Notes: generated from the sequence alone by a model not told the origin. A stretch of 24,911 nucleotides of DNA from Peptococcaceae bacterium (GCA_031264885.1 JAISDM010000005.1:1-24911); one strand, 5' to 3'; counted from the first letter of the stretch, positions 16,080 to 24,752 are shown. Translations and numbers: made by a program.

Positions 16080-19000
16080 GACGGCAGCTCCTTTTGAGAA
16101 TGTTGGGGACCGTTTAAATAATCGGACAGGTCTTTCAGCAATTGTTCCGCGGAGGCAATCAGCGCGCCGTTATGTTCAAGCACTGTCTTCAGGTCGCCGG
16201 CTTTCGCGGCGGACTCCAGCGATTCGGCCCGTTTGCCTACTTCGGCGGCGTGGATGCCGTAGCTGCTGCCTTTGAGGCCATGCACGGCGATCAGGTAATC
16301 CTTCAGATTCTCTTCCGCCGGGGAGCGCAGTTTGTCCAAAAGCTCCGGCGCGCCTTTCAGATATGACTGGAGGATGCGCAGGTAGATTCTCTCGCTGTGG
16401 TAGCGCTGGATGCCGCCGGCGATGTCCAGTCCTGGCACGGCGGCCTCCGGCGGAGGAGCGGCCTCGCCTGCGCCGGAAGCCGCGGTCCGTGTTTCCGGCG
16501 GAGGAACGGCGGCCGTGTTTGCCCCTGCCGCATCTGCCCCTGCCGCGTCTGCCCCTGCCGCCTCTGCCGCCTCTGCCTCCGCCACTGCGGCGGTTTCCGG
16601 CGCCGGGGTTTCTTCCGCCTGCGTTTTTTGGATCCACCGGTTTAAGACCGAATCCAGCCGCGCGACGTCGATGGGCTTGGAGATATAATCGTTGAAGCCG
16701 TGGGCGATAAACATCTCGTCGTTCCCCGCCAGCGCGTTGGCGGTCAGGGCGATCACCGGCACGGTCCGGGCGTATTCGGTTCCTATACCGTTCCGGATGA
16801 TTTGGGTGGTCTCGATCCCGTCCATTTCCGGCATCATATGATCCATCAGGATCAGGTCGTAACGCGGGTCCGCCGTCTGAACGCGCTCGATCGCCTCCCT
16901 GCCGCCGGATACGCAATCCACGGTCAGCCCGTAAGGTTCCAGCAATCCTTTGGCCACTTCCAGATTGACGGGCACATCATCCACCGCCAGCACCCTGGCG
17001 TAAGGCATACGGGTTCGCGTCAGATTCGCGGCGGGATCGCGGTGTTCCGTAATGAACCGCAGGCCGTTCAGTTCCTCCGCGGCGGCGGCGCCTATGGGGG
17101 AGGCGTCTGTGACGGTCTGGGGAATCCGCACGGTGAATGTGCTGCCGGTTCCGTACTCGCTTTCAACGGAGATGGTTCCGTTCATGAGATCCAACAGCCG
17201 CTTTGTGATGGAGAGGCCCAGGCCGGTACCTTCGATTTTGCGGTTGGCCTTGGCGTCCAATTGGACGTATTCGGAAAAAAGCCGGTCGATGTCTTCTCTG
17301 CGGATTCCGATGCCCGTGTCGCTGACGGCCATAATCAGAACGGTGTTTTCTTCGGATTTTTCCGAGGTGACACTCAGGCTTACCTTGCCTTGTTTGGTGT
17401 ATTTGATGGCGTTGGAGAGGACGTTGTTCAAGATTTGTTTAATGCGCAGTTCGTCCCCGTATAATCGGGAAGGCAGGGATTCGTCCGCCGACAGTTCAAA
17501 TGTGATCGGCTTGTCGCCGACGCGCACCATATTGAGCTGGACGGTGTCGCCGATCAGATTTTGCGTGTCGTATTCCACCGGAACGGTTTCAAAGCTGCCG
17601 GACTCGATTTTGGAAATATCCAGTATATCGTTGATGATGCCCAGCAGGGTAGCGCCGGAACCGCGGATTTTCTCGATGTTGGCATAGGTTGGATCCGGCA
17701 GTTCCTTTTGCAGTTCGATATTGCTCAGGCCGATGATGGCGTTGAGCGGCGTACGGATTTCATGGCTCATGGTGGCCATAAACGCGCTTTTGGCCTGGGA
17801 GGCCGATTCGGCGATGACGACCTGTTCCGCCAGTTCCTTGGTGCGTTCCAGCACCGTCGCCTCCAATGTCTCGTTCAGACGGTTCACTTCATTGAAGGAG
17901 CTGGCAAAATGTTTTGCCAGAATAAACGCGGCCACGGTGGTAAAGATGAAGAAACTGTAACGGGTCAGTCCCATACCCGTATGAGTCGTGATGGAGTCCA
18001 CCAGGTCGAAGATCGCGGTGCCGCCCAGAATCAGCATCGTGATTAAAATATTTCCCAGCGGCGTGGACACCAGATTCTCTTTGACGGCGTCCAACAGCCT
18101 GACCGCGCCGTCCGGCTGTTTTTGCTCCTGACGGTACGCGTTTGAGAAAAACATGAACAATACGTCGTACAGCAGCATATACAGCATAAACAATATGCCG
18201 AATACCTGCCAGACCCGCAAGGCGTCGCTGGCGAACTGGACGGACAGGAAAGATTGGAGGGGAACCAGAATCAGACAAATCAGGCCGTAAATTTTTGTCG
18301 GAAGACGCAGCTTCGGGGCGTTCAGACGCTCGATAAAAGCCGCCATGAAGAAGGTGAGCAGGTAAAGCACCCCGAATTCAATCCGCTGAGCGATGCCGGA
18401 ATCAAATATGATCCGGTAGACTATCGGATCCCTGACGACGCAATAAACGCCTACAAAGATGGAAAACAGGCTGTAGTACAGATTATATATTTCGTCTCTG
18501 CGCATGGAGTACAGCAGCAGGTGATACAGACCCACGAATACATAAACTGAGAGAAAAACCATGGTAATATGGCTGGCATGCCGGTTTTCGATGGATGTGT
18601 AGTGATCGATGTAATAGGGGGAGGTGTAGAACAGTCCGGTATCGTGACTGGAAGGCGGGCCCAGGATCCTGAAGGCCAGGAGATTGGTTCCCGGCTGAAA
18701 CAGGATCGGATTGACAGAGAATCTGACATATCGCAAACTTCTGTGGGAAAGTATATTTCCGTTTTCGTCCAAATACATTTCCGATCGAATCAGACTGCCG
18801 TTTAAGTAGATCTCCCAATTGTCTCCGATGCCTGCCAGAAATATGCCGGGGGTTACGGACACGTCTTCCCGCAGCCATTGAACAACGTCGTCTTTCATTT
18901 CAAAAGGGATCAGAAGCGTAAATTCCACGGCCGGTTCGCTGAAGGGGGACAGGAAGCGTCTCGGCTGCTCCGCGATGTCTGAAAGAGACAGTTCCGGCGC

Positions 19001-19246
19001 GAATTTCAGGCTTTCACGTATGCTTATGGCGGTTTGCGTTTTTGGAGGCGCGAACCAGCCGCCGGGCTCAGGGATCTGGCGGATGTCCGCGGGATCGAAG
19101 CCGGCCTTGATATAAGTCGGGTAATCTCTCAGATTCACATAGAGCGCGCTGTCTCCGGAGCCGGGCGCGCCGGCGAAGAACAGCAGGGACATCAGCGCGA
19201 TTCCGGAGATCAACAGAACCGGCAGTACAAACAGCTTGTTTTTCAT
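16076..19246 (-). CDS. Hybrid sensor histidine kinase: 7TMR-DISM sensor, HisKA-HATPase, receiver, Hpt
   Basis: This 1056-residue membrane kinase has a signal anchor (residues 6-27), an extracellular beta-rich region (about 35-215) resembling the 7TMR-DISM extracellular domain, and seven-helix membrane block (about 225-460). A short coiled coil with LEATVLERTKELAEQ follows. The HisKA box SHEIRTPLNAIIG has phospho-acceptor H495. The ATPase domain includes NVLSNAIKYT, DTGIGI and GTGLGLSITKRL. A receiver domain has D802 in LILMDHMMPEMDG. An Ala/Glu/Pro-rich linker with a tandem repeat follows, and a C-terminal Hpt domain has H989 in AVHGLKGSS. All phosphorelay residues are present. AAGGAAG precedes the ATG. 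It is divergent from a second hybrid kinase and co-transcribed with a methyltransferase. No output regulator is visible nearby. Confidence 0.93.
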   Translation of the reverse strand: MKNKLFVLPVLLISGIALMSLLFFAGAPGSGDSALYVNLRDYPTYIKAGFDPADIRQIPEPGGWFAPPKTQTAISIRESLKFAPELSLSDIAEQPRRFLSPFSEPAVEFTLLIPFEMKDDVVQWLREDVSVTPGIFLAGIGDNWEIYLNGSLIRSEMYLDENGNILSHRSLRYVRFSVNPILFQPGTNLLAFRILGPPSSHDTGLFYTSPYYIDHYTSIENRHASHITMVFLSVYVFVGLYHLLLYSMRRDEIYNLYYSLFSIFVGVYCVVRDPIVYRIIFDSGIAQRIEFGVLYLLTFFMAAFIERLNAPKLRLPTKIYGLICLILVPLQSFLSVQFASDALRVWQVFGILFMLYMLLYDVLFMFFSNAYRQEQKQPDGAVRLLDAVKENLVSTPLGNILITMLILGGTAIFDLVDSITTHTGMGLTRYSFFIFTTVAAFILAKHFASSFNEVNRLNETLEATVLERTKELAEQVVIAESASQAKSAFMATMSHEIRTPLNAIIGLSNIELQKELPDPTYANIEKIRGSGATLLGIINDILDISKIESGSFETVPVEYDTQNLIGDTVQLNMVRVGDKPITFELSADESLPSRLYGDELRIKQILNNVLSNAIKYTKQGKVSLSVTSEKSEENTVLIMAVSDTGIGIRREDIDRLFSEYVQLDAKANRKIEGTGLGLSITKRLLDLMNGTISVESEYGTGSTFTVRIPQTVTDASPIGAAAAEELNGLRFITEHRDPAANLTRTRMPYARVLAVDDVPVNLEVAKGLLEPYGLTVDCVSGGREAIERVQTADPRYDLILMDHMMPEMDGIETTQIIRNGIGTEYARTVPVIALTANALAGNDEMFIAHGFNDYISKPIDVARLDSVLNRWIQKTQAEETPAPETAAVAEAEAAEAAGADAAGADAAGANTAAVPPPETRTAASGAGEAAPPPEAAVPGLDIAGGIQRYHSERIYLRILQSYLKGAPELLDKLRSPAEENLKDYLIAVHGLKGSSYGIHAAEVGKRAESLESAAKAGDLKTVLEHNGALIASAEQLLKDLSDYLNGPQHSQKELPS
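16518..16571 (-). repeat. 15-bp tandem repeat in the kinase linker
   Basis: Three head-to-tail copies of a TCTGCCCCTGCCGC-type 15-base unit (16518-16532, 16533-16547, 16548-16562) are followed by a shortened 9-base copy. They encode repeated Gly-Ala-Asp-Ala-Ala/Gly-Ala-Asn units in the flexible linker between receiver and Hpt domains. Because units are multiples of three, copy changes would keep the frame. Confidence 0.85.
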
Positions 19247-19392
19247 GGTTGCTTCCTTATATAATTGTTTCGAGTTGTTTCGTCAGGGGATGGGACGCGG
19301 TTTAAGTATAACAGAAATAAGATGTCTTTGGTACTGTAAAAGATGAACAATACATGATACAATGATAAAAATGTATGTCTTTGAATTGAGGT

Positions 19393-22125
19393 ATGTGTGG
19401 TTATATGAATAAGGCCAGAGAATTGGTGCAGCGGTATATCTTTTCCAACGAGCTTCCCTTGGACGCGCGTATACTGAACATGGTGTGCGCCTTTGGCGTG
19501 GCGGCCGCCTTGGTTGCCACCATCGTCCGTGTGGCCGCGCGGGCTGAATTTATCACTCTCATGATTATGCTGTTGATGCTGGTATCCCTGATCGTTTTGA
19601 TTTTTGTAACCAACCGGTTCCATATTTATCGGATCAGCACGTGGATTACCCTGATTGTTCTGGGAGACGTGATGTTTCCCCTGATCTTTTTGACCACCGG
19701 CGGGATTGACGGCGGCATGCCCATTTATTTTGTGCTCAGCATTGTCATCACATTTCTGTTTTCACGGGGCAAAATCTTCGTGACGCTGCTCACGGTGCAT
19801 GTTCTCATTATCATAAGATGCTTTTATGTCAACTATTATTACCCCGGCACGCTGATACCGATGAATGTGTTTCAGCGGTATACGGATGTGATACAGTCCC
19901 TTTTTGTGACCGGTTTCTTTGTGGGGCTTGTGCTCAAGTTTCAGGACAGGATTTATCTGGCTGAGAAGAAAAAGGCGGAGGACGCCAAATATGATTTGGA
20001 AATAGCTCAGCAAGGGCTCATCCACCGGGACAAATTGCTTTCCGCGGTCAATCAGGCCGCGGCGGTGCTTCTGTCGGAGGACGACTCGGTTTCCGTATAT
20101 GAGAAAATCAATGAAGCCATGGGCATTCTCGCGCTGGCCCTGGAGGTGGACAGGGCGTTTGCCTGGCGCAACAGGGATGTGGACGGCGTTCTGTACAGCA
20201 AACAAATCGCGGTCTGGCAGAGGGAGGGGACGCCGCCGGCTTTGGTGGATAGGCCCTTTGAGAATGTTCTGCGCGGTTTTGGGAAAGAGGGGAAGGACGC
20301 GGACATCGGCATCATCAATATGAAGGTGAAGGATATTTCCCCGGGCGCGATCGATATGGACGCCACCAAAGGCATGAAATCCCTGCTGGTGACGCCTATT
20401 ATCCGGGAAGGGGAGATGCGCGGCTTTGTCACCTTTGAGGATTTCACCCGGGAGCAGCTTTTTTCCAAAGAAGATGAGGACATCATTTTTTACGGCGCCA
20501 TGCTCATCGGGTCCGCGCTCAGAAGGGCGGAAATGGTGGACGGCGTCATTCAGGCGCGGCAGGAAGCGGAAACGGCCAGCGCGGCCAAAAGCGACTTCCT
20601 GTCCAATATGAGCCATGAGATGCGCACGCCTATGAACGCCATCATCGGCATGACGGCGATTGCCCGGTCTTCCGCCGATATGGAGCGGAAGGATTATTGC
20701 CTGGGCAAGATAGAGGACGCTTCCTCCCATTTGCTGGGGGTCATCAATGACATATTGGATATGAGCAAGATAGAGGCGAACAAGCTGGAACTCGCCGTGG
20801 ATGTGTTCGACTTTGAGAAAACGCTCCAAAAAGTGGTCAATGTGATTAATTTTCGGGTGGATGAAAAAAACCAGAATCTGACCGTACATATTGATAGAAA
20901 TATCCCGCGGTTTTTGATCGGCGACGACCAGAGGCTGGCTCAGGTCATCACAAATCTGCTCACAAACGCTGTGAAATTCACCCCTGACGAGGGAAGCATC
21001 CGCCTCGACAGCCATTTGATTGAGGAGACGGACAGGGTCTGCACACTCCGGATCGATGTGGCCGATACAGGCATCGGCATCAGTCAGGAACAGCAATCCA
21101 GGCTGTTTACGTCTTTCGAGTAGGCGGAGAGCAGCACTTCCCGCAAATTTGGCGGCACGGGGCTGGGGCTTGCGATCTCTAAGCGCATCGTGGAACTGAT
21201 GGGCGGCAGCATATGGATCGACTCGGAGCTGGGCAAGGGATCGGTTTTTTCTTTTACCGTTTTGCTGGAGCGGGGGAAAGAGGAACGCCGCGGCCTGCCG
21301 GGTTCGAGACTGAATTGGGGGAACGTGCGTATGCTGGCGGTGGACGATATGCCGGAGATCCGGGAATATTTCGGGGATATCGCCCGGCGGCTGGATGTGA
21401 AATGCGATGTGGCCGCCGGCGGTGAGGAAGCCCTCGCGCTCATTGACAGCGGGCGCCACTATGATATTTATTTTGTGGATTGGAAAATGCCCGGGATGGA
21501 CGGCATTGAGCTTTCCCGCAGGATCAAGGAGTATGGGGGGGAACCGGTGGTCATCATGATATCTTCCACGGAGTGGAGTTTCATTGAAGCGGAGGCGAAG
21601 GGCGCGGGGGTGGACCGGTTCCTGGCAAAACCGCTGTTTCCTTCGATGATTGCCGACTGCATCAGCGAGTGCCTCGGGGCGGAGGGGCTCCTGGCCGCGG
21701 CGGAGGCGTCTGAAGCGTCGGGTGGGCCGGGTGAGGCGGATCACTTTGAGGATTATCGCATTATATTGGCGGAGGATGTGGAGATCAACCGGGAGATTGT
21801 ATCCGCGCTTTTGGAGCCGACGGGAATCAATATAGAATGCGCGGAAAACGGTGTGGAGGCGCTGAGGCTTTTTTCGGAAAATCCCCGGCGGTACGACTTG
21901 ATATTGATGGATGTGCAGATGCCGGAAATGGACGGATATGAGGCTACGCGCCGCATCCGGGCGCTGGATGACCCGAAGGCGAAGCAGGTGCCGATCGTCG
22001 CGATGACGGCTAATGTTTTTCGTGAGGATATCGAGAAATGTCTGGCTTCGGGGATGAACGATCATTTGGGGAAGCCGATGGATTTGGACGATGTATTGAG
22101 AAAGCTGCGGCAGTATTTAGGTTAA
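19393..22125 (+). pseudogene. Hybrid histidine kinase (membrane sensor, GAF, HisKA-HATPase, two receivers) interrupted by an in-frame TAG
   Basis: One continuous reading frame of 910 residues is broken only by TAG at 21121-21123 (codon 577). Order: about six membrane helices (30-190), coiled coil, GAF-like domain (about 215-385), HisKA box SHEMRTPMNAIIGM with H408, ATPase domain with NLLTNAVKF and DTGIGIS, then LFTSFE-stop-AESSTSRKFGGTGLGL. Two receivers follow, D696 in FVDWKMPGMDG and D840 in LMDVQMPEMDG. The family normally reads FEQAD/ESST, so the stop replaces a glutamine codon (CAG to TAG). Upstream product (576 residues) would lack the G2 ATP-lid motif and receivers. No ribosome binding site precedes a restart. 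Either a recent nonsense mutation, a sequencing error, or readthrough. The start is uncertain: ATG at 19393 or 19405, neither with a well-spaced ribosome binding site. Confidence 0.85.
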
Positions 22126-22146
22126 GCGGCTTTGTCTCGACAAAAC

Positions 22147-22323
22147 CCCCGGTGAAGGAGGAGATATTGCCCTCACGGACTCCGCGTTTTGAATTTCTAC
22201 GGCTCAATTTGCTGCAAAAGCCAAACTCGCTCCGCTCAAACAGTGGCTTTTGCGGTCGCAAATTTCGCCTAGAAATTCTAAAACGCTCCGCCTAATCGAG
22301 ACCCGGCTCCTCCTTCGCCGGGG
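22147..22323. repeat. MITE-like long imperfect inverted repeat
   Basis: Three nested complementary blocks fold into one long hairpin. CCCCGGTGAAGGAGGAG (22147-22163) pairs with 22307-22323 with one mismatch. A block around 22176-22203 (CGCGTTTTGAATTTCT) pairs imperfectly with 22267-22292. AATTTGCTGCAAAAGCCA (22206-22223) pairs with 22244-22264. The loop contains AAACTCGCTCCGCTCAAAC. No protein is encoded. It begins 21 bases after the kinase stop codon. It looks like a non-autonomous mobile or structured element. Confidence 0.65.
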
Positions 22324-22359
22324 TATTGCGGGAAACTACGGATCGCGTCCGCGAAATAA

Positions 22360-22414
22360 GCCGCCCCTAGGTTGCCGTGAATGACGCATCTGTAGGGGCG
22401 GCATTCTGCCGCCC
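22360..22414. repeat. REP/BIME-like repeat, copy with truncated left hairpin
   Basis: The left part retains only AGCCGCCCCTAG; after a spacer with GCCGTGAATGACGCAT the right part GTAGGGGCGGCATTCTGCCGCC is complete. The 344-base gap 22126-22469 is thus filled by the MITE-like element, this repeat and a short tail before the minus-strand gene end; no gene is seen there. Confidence 0.8.
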
Positions 22415-22469
22415 GCCTTTGGTATGCGCCAGATTCCCAAAGTCAATAAGCCGTTCGCCGCGGCTTGTC

Positions 22470-23018
22470 TTACCGGGCGTTCGGGAAGAGATCCGGATGG
22501 ACATATATGGTGTGCGGGTGGGCCGGCACGTCCTGGAAGTCTTCCAGCAGCCGGGAATATTTCAGTGAAAAATCAAAAGCGAAGTGGAGTTCCGGCTTGG
22601 TGGCGTCCAAAGCCCGCAGGATGATTTTGTCCGGATAGAACATATATTGGTAGTCTTCATCCCGCCACGCGATAAAGGTATTGCCGACGTTAAGGGTCAC
22701 ATGGCCCCACTCATTGATGACGAAGCCGTGGAAGCTGCCTTTGCCGGCCTCGATCAAATCGTAACGGAAGCGGATCATCTGATCCGGACGATCCATCAAA
22801 ATGGTGAAGTGATCTAAAATTAACCGGCAAGGCAGGCTGACCTCTTCCAGGAGGCGTCTTTCCGTAGCCAGCAAGGTCTCCAAACGGCGGATGCGTCTCG
22901 ATTGAGGATGATCCGCTTCCTCATCCGGTTCGCAGGCCGTTTTGCTTTTCCTCAAGGCGAGCGTCACATCTTCCAGCAAAGACAGAAACCGTTGATCCCG
23001 AAGCATTCTTTTCTCCAC
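22470..23018 (-). CDS. Conserved-looking protein of unknown function
   Basis: This 182-residue protein is not recognised. GTG at 23018 is chosen as start because GGAGGG lies 7 bases upstream and a promoter lies just beyond; an ATG four codons later has no well-placed site, and the longer open frame runs into the promoter and repeats. The N-terminal third is charged and helical with likely coiled coil (MLRDQRFLSLLEDVTLALRK, then RRIRRLETLLATERRLLEEV). The C-terminal part is beta-rich with many aromatic residues (MIRFRYDLIEAGKGSFHGF, DEDYQYMFYPDKII). No membrane segment, signal peptide or metal-binding motif is evident, so it is probably cytoplasmic. It appears monocistronic. Confidence 0.7.
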   Translation of the reverse strand: MEKRMLRDQRFLSLLEDVTLALRKSKTACEPDEEADHPQSRRIRRLETLLATERRLLEEVSLPCRLILDHFTILMDRPDQMIRFRYDLIEAGKGSFHGFVINEWGHVTLNVGNTFIAWRDEDYQYMFYPDKIILRALDATKPELHFAFDFSLKYSRLLEDFQDVPAHPHTIYVHPDLFPNAR

Positions 23019-23048
23019 AGCAGATCCCTCCAGAAACCCTTTTGCTTT

Positions 23049-23078
23049 ATTATAACAAAAAACGAGATTTTTTGACAC
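23049..23078 (-). promoter_or_regulatory. Sigma-70-type promoter of the unknown-function gene
   Basis: On the minus strand GTGTCA (23073-23078) and a perfect TATAAT (23049-23054) are 18 bases apart. The -10 ends about 30 bases before the chosen GTG start, leaving room for the GGAGGG ribosome binding site. It supports the short version of the gene. Confidence 0.65.
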
Positions 23079-23155
23079 CGAAAAATATCGCAAACCTTGC
23101 GAATCGCTGATTGGAGAAATTCTCCTCACAAGGAGGAGAATAAAAGACGCCGGAA

Positions 23156-23340
23156 TTTCGCGTCTGTTCAAAGACGGGCAGCAGAATGCCGCCCCTACGG
23201 TACCGTGAATGGTGCGCCCGTAGGGGCGGCATTCTGCCGCCCGGGACCGTCCGAAAACGCAATATCTTGTCATTCTGGGCTTGTCCCAGAATTCAGGTTC
23301 CTCGGTTTATCATTTTTGGATTTCGGGACAAGCCCGGAAC
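23156..23340. repeat. Composite palindromic repeat, long copy 2
   Basis: It carries the same sequence of blocks as copy 1: CGTCTG..AAAGACGGG, hairpin GGCAGCAGAATGCCGCCC, GGTACCGT, GTAGGGGCGGCATTCTGCCGCCC, GGGACCGTCCGAAAAC, and the TGTCATTC..TTATCATTTTTGGATT element. Its right end can pair with bases next to the tRNA gene: AGCCCGGAA and TTCCGGGCT near 23331-23356 form a 9-bp stem. Together with the promoter at 23049-23078 it fills the gap 23019-23367. Confidence 0.85.
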
Positions 23341-23367
23341 CGTGTGTTTCCGGGCTGCTAATTTCTC

Positions 23368-23444
23368 TGGGGTGACTGAGGGGACTTGAACCCCCGAGTG
23401 CCGGAGCCACAATCCGGTGCGTTAACCGCTTCGCCACAGCCACC
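23368..23444 (-). tRNA. tRNA-His (anticodon GTG)
   Basis: The minus strand folds into a complete cloverleaf. The anticodon stem CCGGA/TCCGG encloses TTGTGGC with anticodon GTG. The T arm is GGGGG-TTCAAGT-CCCCT. The acceptor stem GTGGCTG/CAGTCAC is preceded by the extra G at position -1, opposite C73, which is the hallmark of tRNA-His. The CCA end is encoded (23368-23370). The downstream side abuts the long repeat, whose end can form a stem-loop that may help end the transcript. Confidence 0.96.
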
Positions 23445-23497
23445 ATGTCATGTATGCCTCCAAGGGAGAAGCTGACGCGTACCCTTGAGTATTTCAC

Positions 23498-23526
23498 ATG
23501 CTAGCATATTTTCTTTGTTTTTGCAA
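23498..23526 (-). promoter_or_regulatory. Putative promoter of tRNA-His
   Basis: TTGCAA (23521-23526) and TAGCAT (23498-23503) are 17 bases apart on the minus strand, about 55 bases before the mature tRNA 5' end. Reasonable but not perfect matches to the sigma-70 consensus. Confidence 0.5.
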
Positions 23527-23579
23527 TAGTTTCATGGGGAAATTTTTCGGATCCCCTGCGCCGGACTCCTGTGCCGTCC

Positions 23580-24557
23580 TCACCGCGGCCGGCTGCTGTG
23601 CCATACGAAGGCGGTTTCAATGATTTTTTCCAGCTGGGCGTATTGCGGGCGCCAATGCAGCTCTGTTGAAATTTTATCGGACGACGCCACCAGGACATCC
23701 GGATCTCCCTGCCGGCGGGGGCCGATTTTATACTTGATTTTTTTGCCGGTTACTTTTTCGGCGGTTTTTAAAATCTCCAGATTGGAGAACCCGTGGCTGC
23801 TGCTTAGATTGTATGTCGCGCTGGCTCCTTTTTTCAGCGCGTTGAGCGCGAGAATATGCGCGTCCGCTAGGTCTGAGACGTGGACGTAGTCTCTCACGCA
23901 GGTACCGTCCTCTGTGCTGTAGTCGCCGCCGAATATGGCGGCTTCTTCGTCTTTCAGCGCCGCTTGGATGATGTTCGGGATCAGATGGGTTTCGGGGTTG
24001 TGATCTTCCCCGATTTTTCCGCTGATATGGGCTCCGGCGGCGTTAAAATATCTCAGCGCCGTATATTTAATGCCATAGGCGGCGTCCGCCCATTTCAGCA
24101 TTTTTTCCACAGCAAGCTTCGTTTCGCCGTAGGGGTTGATCGGGTCGGTTTTGGAACTCTCCAAAATGGGGAGCTCTTCCGGGACACCGTAGACCGACGC
24201 GGTGGATGAGAACACGATTCTGCCGATGCCCGCGTTCTTCATTGCTTTCAGCAGGTTCAGCGCTCCGGCGAAGTTGTTTTCATAATAGTCCAGAGGATTG
24301 CTCATGCTTTCTCCCACCAGGGAATAGGCCGCAAAATCAACGACCGCGTCGGGTTTTTCTTTCAGGAGCGCCGCTTGGACAAAATCCGGATCACGCAAGT
24401 CTCCCACGATCAATTTCGCCCCGTCGAGTACGGCTTCTCTGTGGCCGGTTGTCAAATTATCCGCCACAACGACGTTATATCCCCGTTCGAGCAGCGCCGC
24501 CGCCGTGTGGCTTCCGATGTATCCGGCGCCGCCGCACACCAGTATGGTTTCGGACAT
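23580..24557 (-). CDS. galE: UDP-glucose 4-epimerase
   Basis: This 325-residue short-chain dehydrogenase/reductase-type epimerase interconverts UDP-glucose and UDP-galactose for galactose use and cell-surface glycans, using tightly bound NAD. The NAD-binding motif GGAGYIGSH starts at residue 9. SSTASVYG holds the catalytic serine/threonine region near 125, and NPYGETKLAVE holds the YxxxK pair near 150. ALRYFNAAGA and VRDYVHVSDLADAH are GalE signatures. The ATG at 24557 is preceded by GGAGGA; an upstream in-frame ATG has no such site and lies within the leader. Length is slightly shorter than E. coli GalE. It stands alone with its own promoter and is a typical housekeeping gene. Confidence 0.96.
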   Translation of the reverse strand: MSETILVCGGAGYIGSHTAAALLERGYNVVVADNLTTGHREAVLDGAKLIVGDLRDPDFVQAALLKEKPDAVVDFAAYSLVGESMSNPLDYYENNFAGALNLLKAMKNAGIGRIVFSSTASVYGVPEELPILESSKTDPINPYGETKLAVEKMLKWADAAYGIKYTALRYFNAAGAHISGKIGEDHNPETHLIPNIIQAALKDEEAAIFGGDYSTEDGTCVRDYVHVSDLADAHILALNALKKGASATYNLSSSHGFSNLEILKTAEKVTGKKIKYKIGPRRQGDPDVLVASSDKISTELHWRPQYAQLEKIIETAFVWHSSRPR

Positions 24558-24603
24558 GGTGATTCCTCCCGTTCTGTGTCTTGTTGCCATTTATATATGA
24601 AAT

Positions 24604-24632
24604 TTATATATGAAATCGGGGCTTGTGTCAAT
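24604..24632 (-). promoter_or_regulatory. Sigma-70-type promoter of galE
   Basis: A perfect TTGACA (24627-24632) and TATAAA (24604-24609) are 17 bases apart on the minus strand, about 47 bases before the galE ATG. The -10 region lies in a short tandem duplication of TTATATATGAAAT. Confidence 0.82.
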
Positions 24633-24678
24633 GTGAATTTCGCGGCGGCAGGGAACCACCCGTTCGTAATTTGGAAAT

Positions 24679-24752
24679 GCGCGTCTGTCAAGGACGAGCG
24701 GCAGAATGCCGCCCCTACAAACGCGGCATACACGGTACCGTAGGAGCGGCAG
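24679..24752. repeat. REP/BIME-like repeat, copy with truncated right hairpin
   Basis: GCGTCTGTCAAGGACGAG, the hairpin GCGGCAGAATGCCGC, CCCTAC, a spacer and CGGTACCGTAGGAGCGGCAG match the family. The right hairpin is cut off next to the A-run of the adjacent terminator. Confidence 0.8.

Noticed and set aside
21121..21123. TAG read as pyrrolysine or reassigned to glutamine
   Set aside because: Homologues have glutamine, not a catalytic residue, here; several intact genes in the window end with TAG, and no pyl genes are visible. Kept only as a remote possibility in the finding.
2010..24752. CRISPR array
   Set aside because: The repeated palindromes are scattered over 22 kb, often as inverted pairs, with no regular spacers and no cas genes.
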